Source: Spirosoma terrae (GTDB taxonomy: Bacteria > Bacteroidota > Bacteroidia > Cytophagales > Spirosomataceae). From it: 64,000 nt of DNA. Positions within the stretch are counted from its first letter, which is position 1. Each line of letters starts with the position of its first letter. Shown piece by piece: positions 7,463 through 17,034 of the stretch. The stretch covers positions 1 to 64,000 of the forward strand of contig NZ_JAAFZH010000018.1 of assembly GCF_010435915.1 (NCBI RefSeq), read 5' to 3'. The notes beneath the pieces were generated by a model. The model saw only the letters and a list, made by a program, of their open reading frames with translations, had not been told where the DNA came from and made no database searches. A program made the position numbers and the translations under genes.

Positions 7463-8335
7463 ATGGCAACCCTCCTCGATTTTGTTGGCAATACGCCATT
7501 AGTAGAATTAAATCGGCTAAATCCAAATCCAAATGTTCGATTGTATGGCAAACTGGAAGGTACAAATCCGGGTGGCAGCGTAAAGGATAGAGCTGCCGTT
7601 AGTATGATTCAGGGCGCACTGGCCCGAGGAGAGTTAAAACCAGGCATGAAACTCATCGAAGCAACCAGTGGCAACACCGGTATTGCCTTAGCGATGATTG
7701 CCCGGCTATATAATATTGATCTGGAACTGATTATGCCCGAAAATTCCACGCGGGAACGGGTTTTGACCATGGAAGCCTTCGGGGCAAAAGTTATTCTTAC
7801 TGAAACGATGGAAGCCGCCCGCGACTATGCGGAAGCTCAGGTTCAGAAAGGAGGCTATGTAATGCTCAATCAGTTTGCCAACCCCGATAATTACTTAGCT
7901 CACTACCGCTCTACTGGTCCCGAAATCTGGCGCGATACAGAAAGTCAGGTCACTCATTTTGTTTCCTCGATGGGAACAACAGGAACAATTATGGGCACCT
8001 CCCGCTACCTGAAAGAGCAAAATCCGGACATACAGATTGTTGGGTGTCAGCCAACCGATGGTTCCTCGATTCCGGGCATTCGGAAATGGCCCATAGAATA
8101 CTTACCCAAGATTTTTGACCCCAAATGGGTAGATCGGGTTATCGAGGTATCCACGGAAAACGCTACGTTAACCACCCGACAATTAGCGAGCGTTGAAGGC
8201 ATTTTTGCGGGTATGAGTAGCGGAGGGTCGGTATGGGCAGCTTTGCAGCTCGCTCAGGAGTTGAAATCAGGTGTTATTGTCTGTATCATTTGCGACCGTG
8301 GTGATCGGTATTTATCATCAGACTTATTTGGCTAA
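7463..8335 (+). CDS. cysM: Cysteine synthase B
   Basis: This PLP-dependent O-acetylserine (thiol)-lyase makes cysteine from O-acetylserine and sulfide or thiosulfate. I chose the ATG at 7463 (MATLLDFVGNTPLVELNRLN) because this is the usual start of the family. The open frame runs back to 7370, but that stretch overlaps the leader repeats and has no homologous character. The PLP lysine is K41 in GGSVKDRAA; EATSGNTGIALAMIA binds the substrate carboxylate; SMGTTGTIMGTSRYL binds PLP phosphate. The 290-residue length fits the CysM branch rather than the longer CysK. It is transcribed alone toward pyrD, 50 bases downstream. Confidence 0.93.
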   Translation: MATLLDFVGNTPLVELNRLNPNPNVRLYGKLEGTNPGGSVKDRAAVSMIQGALARGELKPGMKLIEATSGNTGIALAMIARLYNIDLELIMPENSTRERVLTMEAFGAKVILTETMEAARDYAEAQVQKGGYVMLNQFANPDNYLAHYRSTGPEIWRDTESQVTHFVSSMGTTGTIMGTSRYLKEQNPDIQIVGCQPTDGSSIPGIRKWPIEYLPKIFDPKWVDRVIEVSTENATLTTRQLASVEGIFAGMSSGGSVWAALQLAQELKSGVIVCIICDRGDRYLSSDLFG

Positions 8336-8372
8336 ACAGCAACGGAATGAGTCACCTTATTCATTAAGGAAG

Positions 8373-8380
8373 TACCTTTG
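8373..8380 (+). promoter_or_regulatory. Candidate -7 promoter element directly before pyrD
   Basis: TACCTTTG matches the Bacteroidota -7 consensus TAnnTTTG and ends 5 bases before the pyrD ATG. No good -33 TTG lies at the usual distance. If used, the transcript would start at or near the start codon. Confidence 0.35.
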
Positions 8381-8385
8381 CATTC

Positions 8386-9459
8386 ATGTACAAGCGCGTT
8401 ATACTCCCGTTGCTGTTCCGCATTGATGCGGAGTCAATCCATCATTCTGTTACCACGCTGCTCAAGTTTGCGCTGGCGATCCCTGGCGTGTCGGCCATTT
8501 GCAGAAGGTTATATCTCGTCGAAGACCAGCGATTAAAGAGAACCGTTTTTGGTATAGATTTTCCAAATCCGGTTGGAATGGCAGCCGGATTTGACAAAAA
8601 TGCAGACCTGGTCAGTGAACTGAGCGACCTTGGATTTGGCTTTGTTGAGATTGGCACCGTAACACCCAGACCGCAACCCGGTAACCCCAAACCCAGACTA
8701 TTTCGCCTGAAGGCCGATGGCGGATTAATTAATCGAATGGGGTTTAACAATAAGGGAGTTGGTCCGGCGAGTGGCCGTTTACGCCATTTTTCGCAGAACA
8801 AAGACGGTAGAACGGTAATTGTCGGTGGAAACATTGGCAAGAACAAGGATACCCCTAATGAAAATGCCCTACACGATTACTTGATTTGCTTCCGCGAACT
8901 ATTTGACACTGTCGACTATTTTGTTGTCAATGTCAGTTCACCAAACACACCGGGACTACGGGATTTACAGGAGCGAGAACCGTTGACCCGTTTGCTGGCT
9001 CACCTTCAGGCCGAAAATAATCAACGAGCAACCCCAAAACCAATTCTATTAAAAATAGCTCCAGATCTAACTAATGGTCAATTAGACGATATTATCGCTA
9101 TTGTAGCGGACACAAAAATTGCCGGCGTTATAGCTACGAACACCACCATTAGCCGCGACGGTTTATCAACGGCTCAGGACGTAGTAAATCAACTGGGAGC
9201 AGGTGGCGTAAGTGGTCGTCCATTGCGAGATCGTTCAACGGAAGTGATTCGCTATTTATATCAACAATCGGGGGGTGTCTTTCCAATTATTGGCGTTGGC
9301 GGTATTTTCTCGGCAGAAGATGCTCAGGAAAAGCTACGGGCGGGTGCCAGCTTAGTCCAGATTTATACAGGATTTATTTACGAAGGTCCTGGTCTGGCCA
9401 AACGTATCAACCAATCGTTGCTAAACGAGCCAATTAGTACTCCGCAGCCAACCCTATAA
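8386..9459 (+). CDS. pyrD: Dihydroorotate dehydrogenase, quinone-dependent (class 2)
   Basis: This enzyme carries out the fourth step of pyrimidine synthesis, oxidising dihydroorotate to orotate with FMN and passing electrons to membrane quinone. The 357-residue length and N-terminal helix region (KRVILPLLFRIDAESIHHSVTTLLKF) mark class 2, which docks on the inner membrane. Visible motifs are PVGMAAGFDKNAD, EIGTVTPRPQPGNPKPRLFRL, NRMGFNNKG, NVSSPNTPGLRDLQ (with the catalytic Ser region), LLKIAPDL, ATNTT, and the FMN phosphate site GVGGIFS...GASLVQIYTGF. It is a single gene, preceded by a close -7 box and followed by ftsK after 122 bases. Confidence 0.95.
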   Translation: MYKRVILPLLFRIDAESIHHSVTTLLKFALAIPGVSAICRRLYLVEDQRLKRTVFGIDFPNPVGMAAGFDKNADLVSELSDLGFGFVEIGTVTPRPQPGNPKPRLFRLKADGGLINRMGFNNKGVGPASGRLRHFSQNKDGRTVIVGGNIGKNKDTPNENALHDYLICFRELFDTVDYFVVNVSSPNTPGLRDLQEREPLTRLLAHLQAENNQRATPKPILLKIAPDLTNGQLDDIIAIVADTKIAGVIATNTTISRDGLSTAQDVVNQLGAGGVSGRPLRDRSTEVIRYLYQQSGGVFPIIGVGGIFSAEDAQEKLRAGASLVQIYTGFIYEGPGLAKRINQSLLNEPISTPQPTL

Positions 9460-9581
9460 TTTCCTCTTTCTTCACTCTATAAGACCGTTCCCGCGTTTTC
9501 CCCGAAATCTGCTCATTTCAGTACGGTTTTTCGTTAAAAAATGGGAAATTTACCACTGCCGCTATAGCCCTACCCCAACGC

Positions 9582-12206
9582 ATGGCACAACCAACGACAT
9601 CATCCCGACAGAATACAGTCCGTCAAGCTATACCTGACCGTAATCGGCAAAACACGCCACGTTCAGGACGAGATGGCTCGTCATCAACTGGACCACGCGC
9701 CAAACAAACCTCCATTAATTGGGGAGCTGCTCTTGACCGTTGGTTCACTGATCAGCGATCAACACTTACCTTAGGCGTTTTATTTATGCTGGTCGCCATT
9801 GGCCTGTTTGTTTCATTTGTATCGTATATCATTTCAGGGCAGGCAGATCAGAGTGTTGTTGATGCTGCCTTCTCGCAACCCGTAACGGAGTCAGGAGCCG
9901 ATACCCGTAATTGGGTAGGCCTGGTTGGTGCCTTTGTAGCCCACGTTTTTGTTTTTAGATGGTTCGGGGTTGGCGCACTGGCGCTGCCCATCATCATGTT
10001 TTTGGCGGGCTATAAACTTACTTTAGGCCGGGAGCTTTTACCATTAAAGCGAACAACCGTTGGGCTTCTTTTTCTGGCCATCTGGAGTAGCCTGGTGCTG
10101 GGTTACGTAGTGCTGGTAACCAAATCGGCGGAAACCTCCAGCGTATGGTGCGGTGGCATTGGCTACGAATTTAATGAAACACTTTTTAGCCTTTTTGGCT
10201 GGGGAAATCTAGCATTCATAGGCTTTGTATTATTTCTGTTCATCGTCTATTTCTTTGATGTACGTAGCATAAAGTTACCCCAATTCTCACCGTCATCTCT
10301 AACAGACAGCATTCGGCGCGAGCGGTCGCATCGTCCTGATGAAACCTTACAGTCTTATGAGGATAGCGAGCAGAAGGAAGACAGTAATGCTGATTTTTAC
10401 GAAGAAAAGCAGCCCAGTCAGCCAGTAGTCGATCAGTTTACCACCGAAGAACCTACTACGGCCAGTAATCCTGTTTCTGAACCGGAAGTTACTACGGATA
10501 TTCCTGTTCGGCAGGAAGAGCCAGCATCTGAATCGATAGCCAAATCATCAGGCGTTACGTTAACCATCAAGAACCGGGAATCAGTTTCTGATACGTCCCC
10601 GGAGGAAGAAGATGATTTATCGCAGACTTCTACATCAGCTTTTGAACCTGATCCATTTGAAGATGATAGTCTGGTAGCCACTCATGGTTTATACGATTCA
10701 ACGCTCGATCTGCCTAACTATCAGTATCCAACGACCGATCTGCTAACCGAATACCAGAATAACCGGAAGGCGCAAGTTTCAGAGGATGAGCTAACAGCCA
10801 ATAAGGAACGTATCGAAAACACGCTACGTAATTTCGGTATTGAGATCGACTCTATTCAGGCTTCTATTGGTCCTACAGTGACCCTCTACGAAATCGTACC
10901 AGCCAAAGGGGTACGAATTTCTAAAATCAAGAGTCTGGAAGACGATATTGCGCTTAGCCTTTCTGCCCTGGGTATTCGGATTATAGCACCAATGCCCGGT
11001 ATGGGAACTATTGGGATTGAGGTGCCGAACAAAAACAGAGAAATGGTGTCCATGCGCTCCGTAATTACAAGCGATGGTTTTGTTAACAGTAAATTTGATT
11101 TACCCGTTGTTCTGGGGAAAACAATCTCGAACGAGATATACGTAGCTGATTTAGCCAAGATGCCGCACCTCCTCATGGCCGGAGCAACCGGGCAAGGAAA
11201 GTCGGTTGGTCTGAATGTGCTGCTAACGTCACTGATTTACAAAAAACACCCGTCTCAGTTAAAGCTAGTATTGGTCGATCCAAAAAAGGTAGAGCTAACG
11301 CTCTTTAACAAACTTGAACGGCATTTTCTGGCTACGCTTCCTGACTCAGAAGAGCCCATTATTACCGATACGAAAAAAGTAGTCAACACGCTCAATTCGC
11401 TGTGCATTGAGATGGATAATCGGTACAACTTGCTCAAAGATGCGGGCTGCCGTAACCTGAAGGAGTATAACGCCAAATTCACGAAGCGCCGGCTAAATCC
11501 AGAAAAGGGGCACCGCTACCTGCCGTATATAGTTCTCATCATCGACGAGTTAGCGGATCTGATGATGACAGCGGGTAAAGAAGTAGAACAACCGATTGCC
11601 CGACTAGCCCAGTTAGCACGGGCTATTGGTATTCATCTGGTGGTAGCAACCCAGCGGCCGTCGGTAAACGTTATTACAGGTCTGATTAAAGCGAACTTCC
11701 CCGCTCGGTTGTCGTTCAAAGTAACCTCAAAAATCGACTCCCGAACCATTTTAGATACGGGAGGAGCAGAACAACTGGTTGGTATGGGCGATATGCTATT
11801 GTCGTCAAATTCAGAGATCATTCGTCTTCAGTGCCCTTTTGTCGATACCAACGAGATTGAGGAGCTTTGTGAATTCGTAGGAAATCAGCGCGGCTATGAC
11901 GAAGCCTATTCACTCCCTGAGTTTGTGGGTGATGAAGGCGGGCAAGGCGAAGAAAAAGACGTAGACCTTGGTAACCGAGACCCAATGTTCGACGAAGCAG
12001 CCCGTTTGATTGTTATTCATCAGCAGGGAAGCACATCGCTTATCCAGCGGAAGCTAAAACTAGGCTATAACCGAGCGGGTCGGCTTATCGACCAGTTGGA
12101 AGCAGCCAAAATTGTAGGGCCTTTTGAAGGAAGCAAAGCCCGCGACGTGCTCGTTCAGGACCTGCAGATGCTGGAAGAAACCTTAAAACGGTTAAAGGGC
12201 AATTAA
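9582..12206 (+). CDS. ftsK: DNA translocase FtsK/SpoIIIE
   Basis: FtsK is a septal DNA pump that helps segregate chromosomes and activates dimer resolution. In this 874-residue protein a basic N-terminus is followed by membrane segments at about residues 61-85, 111-145, 155-180 and 205-225. An acidic, Ser/Thr/Pro-rich linker runs to about residue 385. The alpha domain comes next, then the motor with Walker A GATGQGKS (G534-S541) and Walker B IIDELAD (D655). The gamma winged helix that reads polarity sequences is at about residues 795-865 (IQRKLKLGYNRAGRLIDQLEAAKIVGP). The architecture is complete. The lolA-like gene follows in the same direction 144 bases later. Confidence 0.96.
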   Translation: MAQPTTSSRQNTVRQAIPDRNRQNTPRSGRDGSSSTGPRAKQTSINWGAALDRWFTDQRSTLTLGVLFMLVAIGLFVSFVSYIISGQADQSVVDAAFSQPVTESGADTRNWVGLVGAFVAHVFVFRWFGVGALALPIIMFLAGYKLTLGRELLPLKRTTVGLLFLAIWSSLVLGYVVLVTKSAETSSVWCGGIGYEFNETLFSLFGWGNLAFIGFVLFLFIVYFFDVRSIKLPQFSPSSLTDSIRRERSHRPDETLQSYEDSEQKEDSNADFYEEKQPSQPVVDQFTTEEPTTASNPVSEPEVTTDIPVRQEEPASESIAKSSGVTLTIKNRESVSDTSPEEEDDLSQTSTSAFEPDPFEDDSLVATHGLYDSTLDLPNYQYPTTDLLTEYQNNRKAQVSEDELTANKERIENTLRNFGIEIDSIQASIGPTVTLYEIVPAKGVRISKIKSLEDDIALSLSALGIRIIAPMPGMGTIGIEVPNKNREMVSMRSVITSDGFVNSKFDLPVVLGKTISNEIYVADLAKMPHLLMAGATGQGKSVGLNVLLTSLIYKKHPSQLKLVLVDPKKVELTLFNKLERHFLATLPDSEEPIITDTKKVVNTLNSLCIEMDNRYNLLKDAGCRNLKEYNAKFTKRRLNPEKGHRYLPYIVLIIDELADLMMTAGKEVEQPIARLAQLARAIGIHLVVATQRPSVNVITGLIKANFPARLSFKVTSKIDSRTILDTGGAEQLVGMGDMLLSSNSEIIRLQCPFVDTNEIEELCEFVGNQRGYDEAYSLPEFVGDEGGQGEEKDVDLGNRDPMFDEAARLIVIHQQGSTSLIQRKLKLGYNRAGRLIDQLEAAKIVGPFEGSKARDVLVQDLQMLEETLKRLKGN

Positions 12207-12350
12207 ACTAAACCAATAATCACCTAGTTATCAATAAGCTAGAGCGATTGCTACTGTTAAACTTTTCGTTGCGATTACGATCTAACTAGAGCACAGCAGG
12301 AAACAAACACGGCTGTAATACAATCTGAATTTTGGAGTAAACATATAAAA

Positions 12351-12992
12351 ATGAAAAAAGCAATATGGATGCTGGTGCTGGCATTAATAACAATATTACC
12401 TGCCGTAGCCCAGAAAGATAAACGAGCGCAGACGATCCTGGATGCCATGAGCAAACAATATAAAGCGCTGAAGTCCTATCAGGCTGCCTTTACGTATGCT
12501 AGTGTAGGAGCAGGAGCCAACGAATCATATAAGGGCGATCTGGCAGTGAAAGGCTCTAAATTTCATTTAAAGTTAGGCGGCCAGGAAGTTTTCTCTGATG
12601 GACAAACCATGTCTACTTACATTAAAGAGTCAAATGAAGTAAACGTCCAGGATTATGAGGAAGCAGCAAACGGGGAATTGAATCCGACTCAAATCTATAC
12701 AATATACAAGCGCGGATTTGATTACCGTTTTTTAAAAGAGCAAAAGTCTGGAGGTCGCACATTGGAGGTTATTGAGCTTACACCTAATCGCCAAAAAAGC
12801 CCCATTCAAACGATTCAGATTTCAGTAGATAAAGCCGACAAATCAGTACGTAATTGGCTTATCATCAATAAAGACGGAAAACGCACTACGTATACGATTA
12901 CAAAGTTCACCCCAAACGCATCCGTTCCCGACGCTTATTTCCTATTCGACAAATCGAAGTATCCTGGTGTCGAAGTAGTTGATTTACGGTAA
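12351..12992 (+). CDS. lolA: LolA-like outer-membrane lipoprotein carrier
   Basis: This 213-residue protein has a clear signal peptide (MKKAIWMLVLALITILPAVAQ) and a fold typical of LolA, the periplasmic chaperone that carries lipoproteins from the LolCDE exporter to the outer membrane. Family signs are an early helix ILDAMSKQYKALKSYQAAFTY and the repeated strands YKGDLAVKGSKFHLKLGGQEVFSDGQTMSTY and NEVNVQDY. A late segment reads ELTPNRQKSPIQTIQISVDK. Bacteroidota commonly place such a gene right after ftsK, as here. The name is a family-level call. It ends just before a 17-bp hairpin shared with the convergent upp gene. Confidence 0.85.
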   Translation: MKKAIWMLVLALITILPAVAQKDKRAQTILDAMSKQYKALKSYQAAFTYASVGAGANESYKGDLAVKGSKFHLKLGGQEVFSDGQTMSTYIKESNEVNVQDYEEAANGELNPTQIYTIYKRGFDYRFLKEQKSGGRTLEVIELTPNRQKSPIQTIQISVDKADKSVRNWLIINKDGKRTTYTITKFTPNASVPDAYFLFDKSKYPGVEVVDLR

Positions 12993-13000
12993 TCACCTAT

Positions 13001-13039
13001 ATACTATCCGTTCCAGAGCAATTCTGGAACGGATAGTAT
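13001..13039. terminator. Bidirectional hairpin terminator between lolA and upp
   Basis: A perfect 17-bp stem (ATACTATCCGTTCCAGA with its complement) has a 5-base loop. It sits between convergent genes and is followed by TTTT on the plus strand. Confidence 0.85.
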
Positions 13040-13044
13040 GTTTT

Positions 13045-13698
13045 CTAGACTTTTGCTCCATACGCTAAGTCTCCTGCGTCGCCCAGCCCCGGCACAATAT
13101 AAGAATGTTCATTTAGGTGTGTGTCAATTGCCCCCAGCCACAAATGACATTGTGGCAACTGCCGCTGAACGTAGCGTACTCCTTCAGGGCTGGCAATAAC
13201 CGCTGCAATATGAGTTTGTGCCGGAATTCCGTATCGCAGGAGTGCATGATATACTTTTTCTAGCGAACGGCCCGTCGCCAACATAGGATCACTTAGGATA
13301 AGTGTTTTACCACTTAAATCCGGACCAACAATATAGTCCATAGCAATCTCAAATTCGTCCTGATCAGACGGGTTATAACCTCTATACGCTCCAGCAAACG
13401 CATTCTCCGCACCATCAAAATAATTGGCAAACCCTTGATGAAAGGGCAAGCCAGCCCGTAAAATAGTAGCCAGAACTGGCTGTTGTCTAAGAAGTTGCGT
13501 TTCAGACGTCCCCAACGGAGTTTTTATAGTAACATTGTTGTAAGGCAATGTTTTTGAAATCTCGTAAGCCATCAGCTCACCGATTCGTTCGAGGTTTCGA
13601 CGGAAGCGTAAACGATCTTTCTGAATAGAAACATCACGAAGTTCGGCCACAAATTGATTGGCTAGCGAGGGCTGTTGCGCAAAAACAAACATAGACAA
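13045..13698 (-). CDS. upp: Uracil phosphoribosyltransferase
   Basis: This enzyme salvages uracil by joining it to PRPP to make UMP. The 217-residue protein has the PRPP-binding loop region LILSDPMLATGRSLEKVYHAL at about residues 133-153. The uracil-binding C-terminus is YIVPGLGDAGDLAYGAK, a signature of the family. PVLATILRAGLPFHQGFANYF is the conserved N-terminal active-site stretch. The start could be at residue 1 or at the Met two codons later. It is convergent with lolA and divergent from the following barrel gene. Cytosolic. Confidence 0.94.
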   Translation of the reverse strand: MSMFVFAQQPSLANQFVAELRDVSIQKDRLRFRRNLERIGELMAYEISKTLPYNNVTIKTPLGTSETQLLRQQPVLATILRAGLPFHQGFANYFDGAENAFAGAYRGYNPSDQDEFEIAMDYIVGPDLSGKTLILSDPMLATGRSLEKVYHALLRYGIPAQTHIAAVIASPEGVRYVQRQLPQCHLWLGAIDTHLNEHSYIVPGLGDAGDLAYGAKV

Positions 13699-13824
13699 TA
13701 AGATATCTTTCCCCGTAAATTAGCCCGATGACTGCCGTATATCCAAACCAATTGCCTAATTTGTCGGTCAGATGAAGCAAATTGAGAGAAAGAACGGGGT
13801 AGAGCGAGCTATCCAGTGACTTGT

Positions 13825-15621
13825 ATGCAGCGTTTTTTTTACGTTTTCTTTTTTTTAGTAGTATCCTACTCGGCTCGGTCCCAAAGTCCATTCGTACCCT
13901 TAAACGTGGACTATTATCACCTGATCGATCGGTTGGAAATTAGGCAGGGCCGATGGGCTGATGGCTTTCATAGCTCAGTAAAGCCTTATAATCGTCAAAG
14001 TATTATTCAGCTTACGGATAGTATACTGGCTAAACCTACACGCGACTTTTCGGATACCGATTATTTTAATCTTGGCTATTTGCAGGACGACAGTTGGGAA
14101 TGGGTCCGTGGCTCAACCGACTCTACGAAGCGAGATCCCTTTACCAAGCATTTACTGCCACCACCGGCTCCAGGCGATAGTAAGACCCTTATAGGCCAAA
14201 AAGTGCCCTTCCTTAAGCCGTTTTTTAAGAAGAAAGCCGATTTCTATAGCGTACAAACGCCCGACTTTGATCTGCACGTAAATCCTGTTGTTTCTTTCGG
14301 GATTGGTGGCGAAAACGTCTCTGATCAGCCTGGAAGCACTCCAGAATCAATGCGTTACCCATTCGTCAACTCCAGGGGCTTAGAGTTAAGAGGTACTATT
14401 GGAAAAAAACTCGGGTTTTATACATTTTTTGCCGAGAACCAGGCTATTTACCCGTACTACATTAGTGATTATGACAGCCTTTACCGTCCCAAAGATGTAG
14501 GAGGAGGCTTTGCGCCCGGAGAAGGCTTTACCAAAATATATCGTCAAAAAGGGGCTGATTTTATAACAGCACGTGGCTATTTCACCCTGAACATTCTCAA
14601 AATTATTAACCTACAGTTTGGGCATGATCGTAACTTTTTTGGAAATGGCTTTAGATCCCTATTACTGTCCGACAATAGTGCACCTTACCTCTTCTTAAAA
14701 CTAACGACAAAACTCGGACGTAACATTCAGTATACCAACCTATTCACTGAGCTTCAGAATACACAGGGCAACCTCCAGCAGAGTATGCTTATACCTCAGA
14801 AATTTGCCGCCATGCACCATCTGAGTATTAATATTACGCCTAAGGTTAACGTAGGTATTTTCGAAGCAGAAGTATTTAGCCGTGATCGCGTGGATTTAAA
14901 TTATCTAAATCCCATTATTTTATACCGGTTTGTCGAATCATACCGTGGGAGCGCTGATAATGCCATGATTGGTATCGATTTCAAAGCTAATTTCCTGACC
15001 CATTTCCTGGTATATAGCCAATTTATGCTTGATGAATTTATTCTAAGCGAGCTGACCTCAGGCAAAGGAAGCTATACGAATAAGTTTGCGCTACAGGCAG
15101 GCGCCAAATATATCGATGCATTTAACGTACCCAATCTGGACATACAGGCTGAGCTAAATTTAGCTCGCCCCTACACCTACTCGCATTTCAACACCACGTT
15201 CTCATCAGCCGGCCAGGGAAATTACGCTCATTATAGCCAGCCAATGGCTCATCCGCTCGGTGCCAACTTTCTGGAAGGTCTTGCGATTGCCCGATATCAA
15301 TATAAGCGGTGGTCGGCTAATGGAATTTTTAGCTTGATGATGTATGGAGCGGATATTCCCGGCCAGAATTATGGAGGTAATATTCTTTTAGATTATAGAA
15401 GTAACGTACGGGATGAAGGTAATTTCATTGGTCAAGGACGTAAAACAATCGTTACGTATGCTGAACTACGAGCCTCCTACATGATCAAGCACAATATTTT
15501 TCTTGAAAGTCGTTTTATGTATCGTTTCAAGGATAGTCAATATCAACCGGCTAGCTATACCGACGCGTTAGCCAGTTTTGCGCTACGTTGGAACCTCCCC
15601 TACCGAAATTGGGTCTTTTAA
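13825..15621 (+). CDS. Outer-membrane beta-barrel protein, Wzi/RemB-like
   Basis: This protein of about 598 residues has a signal peptide (MQRFFYVFFFLVVSYSARSQ). I chose this ATG over the GTG three codons earlier because it opens the signal peptide directly. After a soluble start (DYYHLIDRLEIRQG...), the rest is rich in alternating aromatic strands (LQFGHDRNFFGNGFRSLLLSDNSAPYLFLKL) and ends in WNLPYRNWVF with a terminal Phe, as expected for a barrel. The GHDRNFFGNGFRSL stretch resembles the capsule-assembly Wzi fold and proteins named RemB in gliding bacteria. A role in surface polysaccharide or motility is an inference. gmhA, a sugar gene, follows. Confidence 0.6.
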   Translation: MQRFFYVFFFLVVSYSARSQSPFVPLNVDYYHLIDRLEIRQGRWADGFHSSVKPYNRQSIIQLTDSILAKPTRDFSDTDYFNLGYLQDDSWEWVRGSTDSTKRDPFTKHLLPPPAPGDSKTLIGQKVPFLKPFFKKKADFYSVQTPDFDLHVNPVVSFGIGGENVSDQPGSTPESMRYPFVNSRGLELRGTIGKKLGFYTFFAENQAIYPYYISDYDSLYRPKDVGGGFAPGEGFTKIYRQKGADFITARGYFTLNILKIINLQFGHDRNFFGNGFRSLLLSDNSAPYLFLKLTTKLGRNIQYTNLFTELQNTQGNLQQSMLIPQKFAAMHHLSINITPKVNVGIFEAEVFSRDRVDLNYLNPIILYRFVESYRGSADNAMIGIDFKANFLTHFLVYSQFMLDEFILSELTSGKGSYTNKFALQAGAKYIDAFNVPNLDIQAELNLARPYTYSHFNTTFSSAGQGNYAHYSQPMAHPLGANFLEGLAIARYQYKRWSANGIFSLMMYGADIPGQNYGGNILLDYRSNVRDEGNFIGQGRKTIVTYAELRASYMIKHNIFLESRFMYRFKDSQYQPASYTDALASFALRWNLPYRNWVF

Positions 15622-15730
15622 ATTAATTTTATTTTTTGCTTGTGAGCTTTCGGCACAGAATCAGCAACTTTGATACGCTTTTATAGTACTGCTTATTACG
15701 ACTGACAGCCGAAACCCAAACTGCTTTCCA

Positions 15731-16315
15731 ATGCTCGACATTATTCGTCATGAACTGACTGAAGCTCAGACCGTTTTAGATACCTTCATCACAAACCCAG
15801 ATAATCTTAGCGCCATTGAGCAAGCGGCTATCCTGATGGCCGATGCCCTAAAAAGCGGTCGTAAAATTATATCCTGTGGAAATGGCGGGTCACACTGCGA
15901 TGCTATGCACTTTGCCGAAGAACTATCAGGGCGTTACCGCGATGATCGTCGTTCTTTAGCCGCCATAGCCATTTCAGATGTTAGCCATTTATCGTGTGTT
16001 AGCAACGATTACGGATTTGAGTTTGTATTCTCCCGGTTTATTGAGGGCTTAGGTAATGAGGGCGACGTCTTATTAGGCCTAAGTACAAGTGGAAACTCCG
16101 CTAATATCATTCGAGCGGTTGAAGCCGCCCGAACCAAAGGAATGAAAGTTGTACTATTAACTGGTAAGGATGGCGGTAAGCTAGCCAATAAAGGCGATGT
16201 TGAGATACGCGTTCCCCATTTTGGGTATGCCGATCGCATTCAGGAGATTCATATCAAGGTCATTCATCTCTTTATTTTGCTGATTGAAAGGCAGCTATTT
16301 ACCAGCAATAACTAG
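15731..16315 (+). CDS. gmhA: Sedoheptulose 7-phosphate isomerase (phosphoheptose isomerase)
   Basis: GmhA converts sedoheptulose 7-phosphate into D-glycero-D-manno-heptose 7-phosphate, the first step toward ADP- or GDP-heptose for surface glycans. This 194-residue SIS-domain protein carries SCGNGGSHCDAMHFAEELSGRY, AIAISDVSHLSCVSNDYGF, GLSTSGNSANIIRA, LTGKDGGKLA and RVPHFGYADRIQEIHIKVIH. These are nearly the same as in the enterobacterial enzyme, including the metal-binding His and Glu positions. The length is standard. It follows the Wzi-like barrel by 110 bases in the same direction and ends before a long hairpin. The other heptose genes are not in this window. Confidence 0.95.
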   Translation: MLDIIRHELTEAQTVLDTFITNPDNLSAIEQAAILMADALKSGRKIISCGNGGSHCDAMHFAEELSGRYRDDRRSLAAIAISDVSHLSCVSNDYGFEFVFSRFIEGLGNEGDVLLGLSTSGNSANIIRAVEAARTKGMKVVLLTGKDGGKLANKGDVEIRVPHFGYADRIQEIHIKVIHLFILLIERQLFTSNN

Positions 16316-16348
16316 GGCTTTACAGCAAACGTAACAGCCTATACGTAG

Positions 16349-16399
16349 CCTATTAGTCTCTTAGTGTAAAATAGGTTTTTACGCTAAGAGACTAATAGG
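16349..16399. terminator. Long hairpin terminator after gmhA
   Basis: A 23-base stem (starting CCTATTAGTCTCTTAG on the left arm) has one G-T pair and a 5-base loop. Confidence 0.8.
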
Positions 16400-16835
16400 C
16401 ATAGCCGTACATAAAGCCTTACGAATTACAGCCACTTAATACATTCGTTCTTCAGCAAGTTCATAAGTAGCAAGGCCAGTCTCATTAATCAATTATAGAT
16501 TTAACATATAATCTACACATAGCATAAATCATTACTTGATACTACGTATAGCTGTAATCAACAGATACAGATTACCCAAAAGAAAACACAATCTCAATAT
16601 AGTATACTTTTAGAGTAGCTTGATGCATTGAAAAAGTATCTATTGTACTCTTATTTTACCCTAGCAATAAATAGAGAGTTGATCAGTAAAGATTCGGTTA
16701 GTATATATTAACCACAACCCCTTATTTTAGTCAAAATTGCTATCAAAAAGCGGGCTATTTTATTCATAGCTAATAATCTCACTCTTTAGCTACAATTTCC
16801 AGGTTTATATTTAACATCTATTTAAAACTCAGGCT
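16400..16835. other. AT-rich intergenic region
   Basis: About 435 bases without a gene between the gmhA terminator and the zinc-ribbon miniprotein. It is AT-rich and no ORF or clear structure stands out. The promoter of the miniprotein must be here, but no full consensus pair was found. Confidence 0.4.
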
Positions 16836-17021
16836 ATGGCAAAATCCAGATGTCCTCGTTGCCAGCATACATCATTCGAAATGCAACCAGCTGCGGTGAA
16901 AAATAGTGTCTATCAATTATATTTTATTCAATGTTCGGCCTGTGGAACTGTTGTGGGAGTAACTGATGATAGCCTTCATCTAGTAACTACGTTACTTGAA
17001 ACTCTGAATATTAAACTATAA
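16836..17021 (+). CDS. Small zinc-ribbon protein (61 aa)
   Basis: The protein has two CxxC knuckles: CPRC at residues 6-9 and CSAC at residues 33-36, separated by 23 residues. This is the classic spacing of a zinc ribbon. The tail (DSLHLVTTLLETLNIKL) is helical. Such miniproteins may bind nucleic acid or a partner protein, but no function is known to me. It ends 13 bases before the convergent stop codon of a TPR histidine kinase, leaving no room for a normal terminator between them. Confidence 0.75.
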   Translation: MAKSRCPRCQHTSFEMQPAAVKNSVYQLYFIQCSACGTVVGVTDDSLHLVTTLLETLNIKL

Positions 17022-17034
17022 TATGTATCCTAGA

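Noticed and set aside
13634..13891. 85-codon minus-strand ORF between upp and the barrel gene
   Set aside because: It overlaps the start regions of both well-supported genes and has no family character.
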